NCBI GenBank assembly: GCA_963920665.1 | Contig: OY987273.1 | Span: 10,294,501 to 10,358,500, forward strand | Source: Straminergon stramineum | Lineage: Eukaryota > Streptophyta > Bryopsida > Hypnales > Calliergonaceae | Reading direction: 5' to 3' | DNA: 64,000 bases | Shown: positions 22,605-33,953 of the stretch, piece by piece | Numbering within the stretch: the stretch's first letter is position 1 | Layout: each line of letters begins with the position of its first letter | Notes under the pieces: generated by a model | Seen by the model: only the letters and a program-made list of their open reading frames with translations | The model's database searches: none | What the model was told of the DNA's origin: nothing | Translations under genes and position numbers: made by a program

Positions 22605-25600
22605 ATGAGCAAGGATTGGTCTGGTTGGTATGGTACCCCATCAACCGGTAAGGTAAAGTGCAAGGCTTGCAACTTGGTGTTTGCCAAGAAGATAAGCCGT
22701 ATGTTGAGCCATTTAGGATATGAAGGCCCATCAGCTGTTCGTGATATAGGAGTGAGTCTTTGTTTGCAATTGACGTCGGATGTTCGAATCTTATTTCTTC
22801 GATCTAATGGGGCATTTCCGTAGAGACTGATCATTGACAATGTAGATGTTGGTAGCATGTGTATGGTCAGGAGGGATTTTTCAAATGAGAGGGATATGGC
22901 GCGTTCTACTCAAGAGGACTCATGCATAGTACTGGAAGAATTTGTTGGTGTAGGATCCGAAGTAAACCGAACTACAAAAACATCCAGTGATCGTGACACT
23001 CCAAGGGCATCAGGTAGTAGACCTCAAAGACAGAGTAGTCTAGTGGATGGCTTTGATTTCGTAGCAAAACACAATTTGAATGTAGTGTGGGCCAATTTCT
23101 TTTATGCGGCAAACATACCATTTGCCATAGCTCGAAATTTGGCATTTAAAGAAGTAGTGAAAAAAACAGCTGAGTACCGTGGGCCCTACGCTCCACCATT
23201 GTATCATAATTTACGCCATAAATTGCTTGACCAAGCGAAGACTGACATCAAGACAAAGCTTCATAGTCGAACCAAAGATAGCATTCGAAAGTTTGGAGCA
23301 ACATTGTCTATTGATGGATGGAGCTCGGTTACCAATCGACCATTGATAAATGCCATGCTTGTATCTTCTATGGGTGAGCAATTTTTTGGGATCGGTGGAT
23401 ACAAGTGGAATCGAAAAGAATGCTCCTTTTTTGGCCTCTGTCTTGGAAAAGTTTATAGAACAAGTAGGCCCCACAAATGTTGTGCAAGTGACTGCAGACA
23501 ATGCTCCTGTAAATCCAGCAGCATGGAATATGGTGTCGAGTAAATATCCGCACATTTTCTTTCAAGGTTGTGTGGTGCACGCCTTGAATTTGTTGCTTCA
23601 AGATTGGGGGAAGCAAGAATGGTTGAAGGAGCTAGTGGAAAAGGCCCAAACCATTGTGAAGTTCTTCAGATTGCAGCATATGCTGATAGTTATATTTCAA
23701 TAGCACGAAACGAAGAATAGCTTATTGATGTCGGTGAAAACAAGATTTGCCTCAAATTTCTTCATGATTTCTCATTTGTTGAAGGTCAAGATTGGATTGC
23801 AACAAAGTGTGGTGGATCCACAATGGGTAGAATATGTGCTCAAGTTACGAAACATGAAGAACGCAAAATCTCATACGGAGTCTTGGGAGGTGAAGAAGAC
23901 AATTTTAGATGAGCATTTTTGGGCCCGTGCCACTAATTTCCGAGAATTGATGGCTCCTATGGTGTTTGGTCTACGTGATTTGGATGCGAAGACACCATGC
24001 ATGGGCAAGGTGTTGCACATCATGAGGAATTTAGAGAAGCATGTCTTCTCTTTACGAGAAGAGCCCTTTGGTTTGTCCTCGGACTTAGCCATTCCTATCG
24101 AAAAGTTGTTTGGTAAGCATCGGGAAATGATACAGACTGATCTACATTATACAGGAGCTCTTTTGAACCCTTATCTTCTTCACGATAAAGAACTAGCTGA
24201 CGATCAAGATGCAATAGATGCATGCAAGCGCGTTATTAGGAAAATATGTCAACCGGGAACTGATCCTGACGTAGTGAAGGAGTTTGTAGCATTTCGACAC
24301 GGAGATCCTCTGTTCCACGACATGTTCAATCCGGCGGAGCAGAAATCGTTGGCACATACTTGGTGGGATTTTGAGGGTGCATGTGGCAAGCTCATTGCTC
24401 CAATTGCAAAGAGGATTTTGGCTCAATCGGTGTCATCATCTTCATGTGAACGAAATTGGAGTAGCTACTCTTTTGTTCACAACAAATCCCGAAATAAGTT
24501 GAGGCCATTGAGAGCAGTTGATTTGGTGTATGTATACACCAATTCCAAAGTCATAGTTGCATCGAAGGAGGAGGATGAAAAGAAGTGGTACCATGACAAT
24601 GTGGAGTCCAAAGATTGGAAAGGGCCTATCTCAGAAGACGAGGATGATGAATCTATATCTGATGATAGAGATGTTGTGAATTATGATATGCACAATTCTG
24701 ACGAAAAAATGTTTGAGACTCCTAATCAAAACAATGATGACTTCGGAGTCGCGGATGGAGACATGTATGAGTTTCGATCAGATGAGGATGATTGCAGGCT
24801 TGATGATGATGTACCTTCGATAGCTAGATTTGTGGATGGAACTGGATTCATGAGTAGCAAAAATCTTCTACCAAACGTGGAGGATATGTATGTAGAGATA
24901 AGGGCGACCCATAGGACAACGATTGCGAATGATGGGAGTCTTGAAAAGGATGAAGTAATTCCCATTTCCAATGCTCCATCCCTGATAATGGCGGTAGAAA
25001 AAAATGACCAATATGAAGACAAAGGAGGATGTGAGGTGAACGTTGAAATGAACGTGTCCAATGGAATTGTTGCGTCAATAGTGATATCGGCAAGCAAGAA
25101 ATGTAGGGAAGCAAATATTGGAAATGCCAAACCACACAAAGTACAAGACAATGTTGAAGCACGTTCGATGGAGTCAGGCAGCCCAATTTTTGTCAACAAT
25201 GGTGTTGGCAAAATACACCTCATGGAAGATTCTCTTGAACCACCACGTAGCACTCCTCCACGTGCACTATTTAAAAGCCATGCCACGACATTGGATGGTT
25301 CAAGGAAATCACGGCTTGGAAAAAGACATTTGTCTCCTATGAAAGAGATGAGTTCTAGAGGCAATCTAAGTCGAATCATTTTATCATGTACCAATGATGA
25401 TGATAAGGATGAGACATTGGTTTCAATGTTTATTCAACATTGGGGCCATCCACCACGCCAATCCTTGAAATCATTAGGCCACACATTGTAGTCTGTGAAT
25501 GCAATGTAGTTAATTATTCAAGGAGCGCCAAAAGCAGAGATATCACAGGGTGAAGACTCCATTAAAGCTCGGTAAAAAAGAATAATGCACCCCTTTGCTA

Positions 25601-25911
25601 CCTCCCCAACCAAAAGACCAAATGTGGGTAGAACCCCACTTGATACCTATCAAGTTTCTTCAAAGAAGAAAATGAAAACAATCCCTAGCCTTAAGGAAGG
25701 CATTGGTAAGTCTATTTTAAGAGCCAAAATGGAGAAGAAGACCAGTAGATCAATGAGATCATTGACATCTACACAAGTACAAGGAGTGAAAATTGTACAA
25801 TCTTCATCAAACGACATGGAAGAGACATCTAGTGATGAAGACGACCGATGGGGAACTAGATGTGAGAGTAGCGGGGCTGAGGTGAAAGGAGATAGTGATT
25901 ACAAGCCTTAG
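22605..25911 (+). pseudogene. hAT transposase, copy 1 (BED-like finger, DUF659, hAT C-terminal domain, long tail)
   Basis: Roughly 1100 codons from the ATG at 22605. A BED-like finger (KCKACNLVF with a later SHLGYEG) is at residues 15-45. DUF659 begins about residue 220 (ATLSIDGWSS, with a candidate catalytic Asp), then VTADNAPVN (second Asp) and GCVVHALNLLLQDW (the C-x2-H of hAT cores). The dimerisation region near 24430-24540 has SSSSCERNWSSYSFVHNKSR. A tail of about 450 residues, acidic then Lys/Ser-rich, follows and is open in copy 2 as well. Lesions here are TAG at 22821, a one-base T gain near 23383, TAG at 23701, TAG at 25489 and 25507, and TAA near 25573. Copy 2 has CAG at 22821, 25489 and 25507. 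The protein would bind the TIRs and cut and join the element. A related but inverted gene is at 47151-50458. Confidence 0.85.
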
Positions 25912-26395
25912 AGATTCAAGGGATGTAGGCTTAGGTGTTTAGGTGCTTATGATACATTGAACATGTAATGGCAATTGATTGATTGAAGCTTCTATTGCAT
26001 TTGGAGTTTTCATATTCATGTTGAAAATATGATTATTTTTTTTGGAATTACAAAACCAAGAAGAAGTCCCCCCAAAATTGATTGTGTTCCTCTTTCTTTG
26101 TATGAAGCATGATACATTGCAAGATATATATACAATGCAACAATTTTGACTTCATGATTGTCATAGAATCATAGATTTGGTAATTTTCAAGGTGAAGAGA
26201 ATTTTGAATTTTTTTTTTATTCCTTTCCCTTGATAATTCATAATTGCAATTATAATATACAATTTCTTTGGTTGAGTACACTGTAGACGATAGTCCATAA
26301 CTCCATATGTTATTGTAAAAAGCATTCAAGGAATCAAAGTTTACTTGAAGGACTTGAAGCTTTGTATTAAATAACTAGCCACTAGCCGTCCGCCC
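25912..26395. other. 3' flank of transposase gene and right-end approach
   Basis: AT-rich; collinear with 46690-47150 of copy 2. It probably holds the 3' UTR. No gene is supported. Confidence 0.55.
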
Positions 26396-26527
26396 GCCTG
26401 TCTGGATTTACCCAGGGTAAATTTGCGGACGGTGTCTTTTACCCACCGGAGACGCAACATTCGCAGAGTCCGGATGTCCGATTTTTGGACGCGATTTTGC
26501 CCGAGACGCTCACTTTCGTCAACCTTG
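26385..26527. promoter_or_regulatory. Right terminal region of hAT copy 1
   Basis: Short GTCCGCCCG block, then a palindrome ATTTACCCAGGGTAAAT at 26406-26422, then blocks shared with the left end in inverse order, and finally the terminus GTCAACCTTG at 26518-26527. The 8-bp target duplication follows. Confidence 0.75.
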
Positions 26528-28150
26528 TCTCCAGGCCTCACAATTCATTGCATGTTGTACTTGCTCCTCCACTGTTACTACATGGGGTTTAGGGCGGTTT
26601 TCCATGGCCCCATTGAAGTGGTCCTTCATTGCATTTGATCTGTAGGGATGATCTTCGGGCAACCATCTTCAGGTCCCCCCATACGTCTGCTTCCTAAGCT
26701 CTACAGAATGCTCAGCACCTAGGTCCACACCACACCAAGGACAAGCGGCATATCCTTGGTGGGAGAATCCTCCTACTATGCCATAGCCAGGAAAGTCATG
26801 AATAGTCCATAGTAGCATTACACGCAATTGAAATGATCTACAGCCTACATCCTTTGTCACGTCGTACGCAAGGACTCCTAACCATAACTCCAACAATTCA
26901 TCAACAAGGGGCTCCAAGTACACGTCAAATGTTTCAGACATCACTGATTCTTTACCTGGAATCAATAGGGCCAAGAGGACAAAAAACTTTTTTGTTGTCA
27001 ACCATGGAGGGAGATTGTAATTTAGCAACAACACTGGCCATGTGGACCATGATGACTGGTTCTGCTTGAAAGGGTTCACTCCATCTACGGCCAAAGCAAA
27101 GTGAGTGTTGCGTGGATCATTGTCAAAGCTTGGGTCCACATTATTGTGGAAATGCTACTAAGCTTTCGAGTCACATGGATGCCTAACAAGGCCATCCCCT
27201 CCAGCACGGTTGCTATGGTTCTCAGGATGCCACACCATCAGCTTGGAGATATTAGGACTCTGGAACATCCTTTGCAGACGTGGAATAATGGGAAAATGAC
27301 GTAAGACTTTCAATGGGACAGCCCGTCGAGCCTCATCTTTGTATCGATGCCCACCGCACTTAGGACAACATAAAGCATTCTCATGCTCACCACGAAATAG
27401 CTCACATCCCCTCTCGCATGCATAGAGGGTGTTATAAGTGAGCCACAACTTTGCAGTTATGGTCTTCGCAGCATAATATGTCTTCAGCAATGTATTCTTC
27501 TTTGGGAGAAGATAGAGGTGTAAGATGCTGAAAAGCTCATTTGCACAATGATTGCTTACCCCATGAATTGTACAAAGATTCATTAGCAAGACGATTGCTG
27601 CAATTTTGCTCGAACGTGAGCCATCATATACAGCCCCCAGGGACTCCTCCAATGCCTGGGCAACCATGTCAATGTCATCAGTGCCTTCATCCATGGGCAT
27701 GCCATTAGAAAGGGGATCGTCCCTACACTCCTCAACCTTTGTTGTGTCCTCCATGTTAGCTCCAACGAAGTCTTCGTGGATGGAGTCCGTTGTGGCAAAA
27801 GCCTCATTCACTTCATGGCGGACTATGTCAGTTGAAGATGTCAGTACATCCACTTGCTCCAACGCATGGTCAATCATGCTACGAGTATCAACATTGGCAT
27901 CAAATTCCATGGCTTCCTATGATAGTGGTCCCCAGAATTGTTGCTCCCACTCTTCATCGAAAGAGTCTCAACTGCCAGGACCTCTCCAAATCTGACAATT
28001 TGGATGTCTGCCATTTCGAATGAGGTGGTCTTTCACATTACGTATGAGTAACCTCCTTCCTCCACAACACTCCATGCACGGACAGTGCAATCTCTTCAAG
28101 TTGTGATGTGAAGCCCTTTCTAATTCCCTACTCCATAGTTGGTCATCCCG
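26528..28150 (-). pseudogene. CACTA transposase TNP2, N-terminal half
   Basis: Read on the minus strand from about 28150: HCPCMECCGGRRLLIRNVKDH (a Cys-rich TNP2 N-terminus), then the open frame 27910-27158 with YCK-type TNP2 motifs (YTLYACERGCELFRGEH, CPKCGGHRYKD). Next is 27139-26669 with DGVNPFKQNQSSWSTWPVLL, NLPPWLTTKKFF, VYLEPLVDELLELW and CPWCG. After a TGA the frame resumes RWLPEDHPYRS and ends EAWRQG at the hAT terminus. The sequence continues at 5278 as AWRASRHRD, the Ala-Trp-Arg being the target duplication. Stops at GS*DSF and LS*EAM (TGA, TAG) look like decayed Arg and Gln codons. The gene is dead both by insertion and by point decay. Confidence 0.85.
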
Positions 28151-28600
28151 TAGTCATTGCCTATGACTGTCAGTGAGGGGCAATCTAGTAGGTATCATCT
28201 CGTTTTAGTTCAGGAAGTGCCTTCACTTTGATTTCCAGCGAAGAATATATGTGGAAAAGTCAAGAGATGCCTTCACTCTGGGCTAATTCATCATGGCCGC
28301 AAGCTTGTGATTGGAAGTGCAACTAGAATGCAACTGACGCACAACTCCCATGACTTCTGAGCGACTTTAGAATGTATGTATACTCTTAGTCTTAGATCGA
28401 GCGACTTCGGCAATACAAAAATGTGAAGAAAAAATTGAAGGGGGGTGGGGGGTTGCTTTGTTTCATTTAAAATTTTTTTGCATATTCGACTTCACGAGGG
28501 TTATGGGATTCTCACGAAGATGGTATACAATGCATGATTGAACTATAGTGCTATTGGTGGACTTCTGCATAAGTAGAACCACAAAGTAGGGGGGACAATT
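28151..28600. other. CACTA interior, no gene recognised
   Basis: 5' flank of TNP2 with short GTGACT/CACTTC-type motifs. No supported reading frame. Confidence 0.4.
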
Positions 28601-28607
28601 CTCCTTT

Positions 28608-29120
28608 TCATTTAATGAGGAATTTTGAACAATGCCGCCAAAGAGAATTTTTTTTTATTCTCTGTAGAGATGTAGCCCCGACATCAGCGGATACCAATTC
28701 TTGCAATCCTACTCCCGCTAGTGAAGTGGCTACAGGGAGGTTTTGTCCTACTATAGCACGATGCCCATGTAGTGCCTGCTCAACCTTATTTGTGAAACTC
28801 AATTTCTGCTCTATTGTCCTAAATTCTGAAGGAGTTGTAGGCACATGCAATGTAGTAGGCTTTGCACACACTATGTAGCCAAGACCATGTTGAAGTTTCC
28901 CGAATGACTCCCTATCAACAAGAGGTACCATGGGCGTCTTCTTGCGCCTTGGGTGGCCACATACATCTGAAGATCCTAGAACAGGTGGAATAATTTTTGG
29001 CTGCTTTGATGTCTCATGTAATTGCCGTCCATCCTCCGGATCCAGGGTAATCATTCGGGGCTTCTTCGTACGTTGAAGGGGTGCGGCCCTGAGAACTCGC
29101 CGTTTAGGCATTCTCAGCAA
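28608..29120 (-). CDS. Hypothetical basic protein in the CACTA element
   Basis: A 170-residue frame rich in Lys and Arg at its start (MLRMPKRRVLRAAPLQRTKKPR), with Pro-rich segments (QPKIIPPVLGSSD, RRKKTPMVPLVD). It lies upstream of, and on the same strand as, TNP2, so it could be a leading exon or a separate small gene. I do not recognise it. It might also be a chance frame. Confidence 0.35.
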   Translation of the reverse strand: MLRMPKRRVLRAAPLQRTKKPRMITLDPEDGRQLHETSKQPKIIPPVLGSSDVCGHPRRKKTPMVPLVDRESFGKLQHGLGYIVCAKPTTLHVPTTPSEFRTIEQKLSFTNKVEQALHGHRAIVGQNLPVATSLAGVGLQELVSADVGATSLQRIKKNSLWRHCSKFLIK

Positions 29121-31022
29121 AGGTAGTACCTTCTATGGTCAGTTCTTTATAAAAATCTGATTATTACAGAAAAAACAAATGTTTGGAGCATGCACACTAA
29201 ATACCTGTAATATGTCTAGTGCACTGTGCAACACTGCTATCATTGTTGCCCCTTCGTTTTTGCAACATTGCTCTCTTGTACTGGAAGACTTCACAACAAC
29301 TTTGACTTTACTGAATGAGTTATGCCTTAGTCATTTTCCATAGGCAGTCACTAGAGAATGACTTTTGGCAATGTTGAAGAAGTCCCACTGTGCAAACATA
29401 GACAACATATACACAACGTGAGCGGAAGTGACTTTCAACTTTTGGCTCTTCAGCATCCGGTTCCCGTGATTACTACCCAAGACATTGCTCTCTGAATTCC
29501 CACAAAAAACAAAGTCTTCAAGTACTTCATTAATTAGCATGTAGTTGTTTTACCGATGACTTGTAAAGGTTTTAGGGTTCAAGGTACATAGATGTCAAGA
29601 ATGAAAGTATGAAAACAGAGTTAGACGGTGTCTTCGAACACCAAATTCCCCCCAGAAACATAAATTTATACAAGCAAGTATAAGTGTCAGACATGAACAA
29701 GAGAAAGGACCTCAAGAATAAGTTAAGCCAATTCCTTGACTTCGATTTAGCAGAATGGGATGCTTTGTTTTATAGGTGGATTCCCCGAATTTCAGGGTCC
29801 ACAAATGAAGTGCAGGTTTAGACATCCTAAAATCCCTTAGAGCAATAAGGGTCGTAATCTCTACATGTACTTCCTCATGGGCTTCAAGCTTTTCAGATAA
29901 TTTATATGGGAGTGAATGTGGAGGCGCGGAAATATAGAATCCCAAGAGAAAAAGCACTAGAACTGCACTTCGAAATAGAAAATGCATTATCAAATCTTCT
30001 GAGACTTCCTGAACTTGCATTAGGGTTTAGGCCTCAAGGCATCGGGTCAAAATTCACTTGAGGGTGGGTAGGGCCAAAGAAATTTAGAATAATACAAAAA
30101 GGAATCCTTCACGATATCGACTGAGTCAGCATGTATTCAATTCTGGAATTTCTTTGAAGAAGTTCATTAACAATGCCCTCATTTTAAACCACGTAGTGCT
30201 TCATTATGACTTCCGGGACCCTTTTCGTAACTAAATTGTTCTAAGTTTCAGACAGAGGTTATGATTCACTTGAACTATACCACAATCTTTTTCATGAAGA
30301 AAATGTCACTACTGATGAAGCCTACAAATCCGCATTGTGGACATCGAAGTTTAGTGAGGACCCTGCCTTAACCGCCCACTTTCTCTACAACTCAACTACG
30401 ACACAAGTTATTCAAGTCGTGATTCAGTCACTATAGGAAACTCAAGACTTCCACATGACTTACTATAGTTATATATAAGTTACGTGTAAGTCTTTGGACG
30501 TTGATAGTGTCTTCTATCGAAGGAGGTGTGTTGCATGGCACCGACAATAATTACTTGCAACCGACGGCAGCAATAGGTACGACTATACACATGAGCATTG
30601 AAGTCTCGGTCTATGAGTGGCCTCCCAATTCCAAATCTGTGGCGGATTGCCAGAGCTCAACATGTCCAATCGTAGATAGCTCATTGCCTCATTAGGTTGC
30701 GCTCTAGGAAAAAATTAATTGTCAGCCACCAAATTCTGTTAGCCTATTCAAGCCCACTACTTCTTCGAGATCAAGCTCTTCAGAAATTCTCACCTCCCTC
30801 AGTGAACAGAAGGTCGCACATTTGTTCATGCATCGTTGATGAAGGTAGCTGCTACCTCAACTAGAGTCCACCACCACGTTGCCCTCCAATTACTTGTGTG
30901 CTCTTAGATGCACTGTATCCTGCCTTCTGTTCAAGCTTGAACTTCCACACACCCTACAATAAGGGGACGATCCGACTTGCAATCCTGTGCAGAGTAACAT
31001 TGTCCTATACCAAATACCCACC
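29121..31022. other. CACTA interior between the divergent genes
   Basis: No frame with recognisable protein similarity. The 102-residue minus frame at 29712-30020 has a hydrophobic segment but no family I know. Promoters for the two CACTA transcription units would be expected here. Confidence 0.4.
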
Positions 31023-33474
31023 GATGGATAGCCCACCACCAAAGAAGATTGAGTATGAGCTCTTCCGCGACAGGCGTGTGGCAGAAATGAAGAAGGCTTT
31101 GGAGCCAGCCCTCCTTGCTCGTAAAGAATTGTGAGTTTCTCCTTCTTGTTGTAGCCTTCTTGTACAGAATTTTGAAGACGTAGTCTCCGAGTCTATCTAC
31201 AGCGTTGCAATGCAGGCATCGCAACAATAGGCGCTGCTACTATTGGTTGTCTTTCGCATGACTGGAGGAAGATGTCACAAAGTACTCCCTTTAGCCCTCA
31301 ATTCCTACTTCATGCTACATTCTTTTGTTTTCGGAATAGGTACACAATGCACACTGACGTCCAACTTGTGCTATGTCTCGTCGGCGCTAGGATTTAACGT
31401 AGGTTTTGCTTTGAAAAGTGCGCCACTTTAATGCATTGGGCATTGTGCAGTTGCTTTGTAGTAGTGCTAAAGTTCCCGTGTCCAAGTTATTTCTTCTCAG
31501 TGACTCCCTTAGAGTGACACTCTAGTTGTATGGAAGTTGCGTCTCAGACTAGGTAGGTAGCAAGTGCTCTCAAAGCGCCTTGGAAACCCCAAATAGCCAC
31601 GTGGAACCTCATGGGGATAAATGGATTGCTTCTTTGCCACATGACCTGCAAGGCGGAACCCTAACTTGGGTCTTTCTTCTTAGCAATGTCGTGTTCGTTG
31701 CTCTTCCCTTCTGTTCCACATCTCTCTCTTTTAGTCTTTTTGCTGCACATTTTTTTCCCGCGATGGAGTATGCATGCCTTGCGTGGTAACCGTGCTTTCT
31801 CACAGATAGTGCTTTGTGTCGCAATGTTGAAGAGTTAGGAAAGACCCCGACGACAAAGAAACCAGTGACAGAGAAACCAGTGAGGTCGAATAAACTTCAC
31901 AGTTAGAAGGGGAGGGCTGGTTTGCGTAGAAGTTTGAGGCGGCGGGGCCTCCGAGGATAGGGCGGAAGGGGGAAGCGCACTTCATCAATTGGTGGAGTAG
32001 AACGCACAAATTCTGCAAACATGAACAACGAGCGTGATTCCTCTTCCGTGGTGACGGAGTCCAATGAAGAGGCCATCGCAACAGGTACGATGCACTTAGC
32101 AATAGCTTGTAATCATGTTCGGCACCAATCAAATTTCAAGGCAAGTGCCGTAGGTAACACTTGTAGAACGCTCTCTCGCTCCGTAGTTAGGGTTTTAGGC
32201 ATCAAAGATGGACGCTGTGTAGCAGCTATCGTGGTCTGTGGAGTTGTTAGCCCTCTCCTTCTTCTTGAAGTCCATGTACCATTCACAATTCTATGCTCGT
32301 TGTTTCGTGAGCGTGCCCTTATAATGCATTTTGAATTTTGAGCCATGAAATTGCAATTGAAGCTATGCTTGCGACATTTCATAGAAATGTTGTTAGGGTT
32401 GAAATGCTAGCGTCATAGGAGGCAGGACATGTCCCCTTCTAGTGGAGTCGTCATTGAGTAGAGGCGTGTTTACAATTCATATGAGGGAAATTCCCCCACC
32501 TCATCACTAATTGTCTCATAAGCGCAGATGGACATCTCATTGATTCCAATGATGAGGAGCTCAAAGAAGAAGAGCCATTGGTGGTCCGAAGAATAAAAAA
32601 ATCCAAACCCATGTCGGTTTTGAAGTTGCCTGCAAAGGTGAATGCGTGCGGCCTGTCCACACAGCAAGCACGACCACCTCCAGGGCAATTTGGATCCAGA
32701 TGGTCTTGGGTGCCCAGGCAGTGGATGCCATAGCAAGCAAGCCAAGCACCACCTCCATGGTCTACCGGGCCTCCACTGCCTTATCAAAATGTCATGCAGG
32801 TAGGTGATCTACGGGAGCGCCCATCGGACTGCTCTAATCGGAGGAGGAAGCGAACTGCTTTCGAATTCGGCAATCAAGAGCAAGCTACAAGTAGTGGGAA
32901 GCCAAACTTTGTGGAAGTACTTGAGGGTGGCGAGGTAGATGTTGGTTGCAAGGGCAAAAATGCCTAGGACCTAGCTGTACGAAATCTTGTCCCCAAAATT
33001 CTTGACATGAGCATTGTAGACTGGTCGCAGCACAAGCCACACACATTGAAGAAGTTGAGGGAAGTTCTTGACAATGAGTTTGAGTATATCGGCGGAACTC
33101 TAAGCATGTCTAGGTTCTGATCAACTGTGACAAGGTATATGAAATCAAAGAGATCTCGTCTGAAAGTTCGGTGGCTATCCGGCAAAGATACCCCACTTGT
33201 ACACATAGACCTAGAGCAATGGAAATGCCTCATTGCGTATTGGCAAACGGATGCGCAAAAGTTAAAGTCTAGAAAAATGGCTGTCGCCTGTCAAAGTGTA
33301 AAGAGTTATGGTGGAGTGGGGAGGAAAGGGAGAGCAGGAGTAGAAGCTTCATTGGTGAGCATATTCTTTCATTACTATGTTCCCAGATCTTTTGAAATTG
33401 TGTTCAAGTATACACCTTCTTGGGCCCGTCATGTATTATATATTTGTGGATTGCATGTGATGTCGCTCTGACGG
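31023..33474 (+). pseudogene. TNPA-like CACTA gene (Ptta/En/Spm-type transposase segment)
   Basis: A likely first exon starts MDSPPPKKIEYELFRD at 31023 and meets a GTGAGT donor-like site near 31130. The decisive part is about 32980-33400. It reads KLREVLDNEFEYIGGTLSMSR, then RYMKSKRSRLKVRWLSG, then LEQWKCLIAYWQTDAQKLKSRKMAVACQ, then GVGRKG. This matches the core of plant Ptta/En/Spm-type transposase proteins (W..L..YW...A..KS..N). In-frame TAG and TGA occur between the pieces, and introns are likely. TNPA-type proteins bind the subterminal repeats and assist TNP2. It is transcribed away from TNP2. Confidence 0.65.
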
Positions 33475-33953
33475 TAAGGTTGTAGAGAGAAGGCAGGTCA
33501 ACGAGCCTTGGAATCACCAACCTCGCTGACAGCATGCGAAGCATTGGAGCAGCCGTAGTACAAGCAAACATGGTACGTTTCTCACGTACAACAAGATCTT
33601 TTGTCTTAGCTAGCTTGACAAAGGTGTTCCTATTGTAGCTCCATGTTTTCCTGCTATCGTTTTATATGTCCGCAGTGCTTAGTTGTTTGGCGCGACTATA
33701 GTAGAATCTCCTTGTTTCGTATGCCACAAGTGTACAGAGTTCACGGTTCCTTTAATTTTAGTTTAATTTAGTTTTTTTGTAGAAGTTATATTGAATAGGT
33801 GCACATCCAGTGGTCCGGTCGGCCCATGACTTCTCTGAAGTCACAGTGCAGTCGTCCATGAGTCGTTTCTAAATCACCACATCAGAAGTAGTAACTGAGT
33901 AGGTACTTCACTGTGACTCTACAGCACTTCATCGTCACTGAGCACTACACGTT

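Larger units (their letters stand above)
5287..26527 (+). mobile_element. Giant hAT transposon, copy 1 (21.2 kb), with kinase, zinc-finger and RING cargo
   Basis: The left terminus is CAGGGTTGAC and the right terminus, reverse complemented, is CAAGGTTGAC. Both fit the hAT pattern (YARNG start, 8-bp target duplication). The duplication TCTCCAAG/TCTCCAGG and the clean interruption of TNP2 define both ends. Inside, in order: GC island, AT-rich spacer with a piggyBac-type MITE, kinase-like gene (-), zinc-finger gene (-), a nested 3.48-kb element, long zinc-finger/RING gene (+), hAT transposase gene (+), GC island. A 15-16-bp palindrome of the form TTTACCC..GGGTAAA sits about 85-120 bp inside each end. 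hAT elements are usually a few kb, so this size and gene content are unusual. A second inverted copy at 46532 onward has the same gene order. Strand is given by the transposase. Confidence 0.9.
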
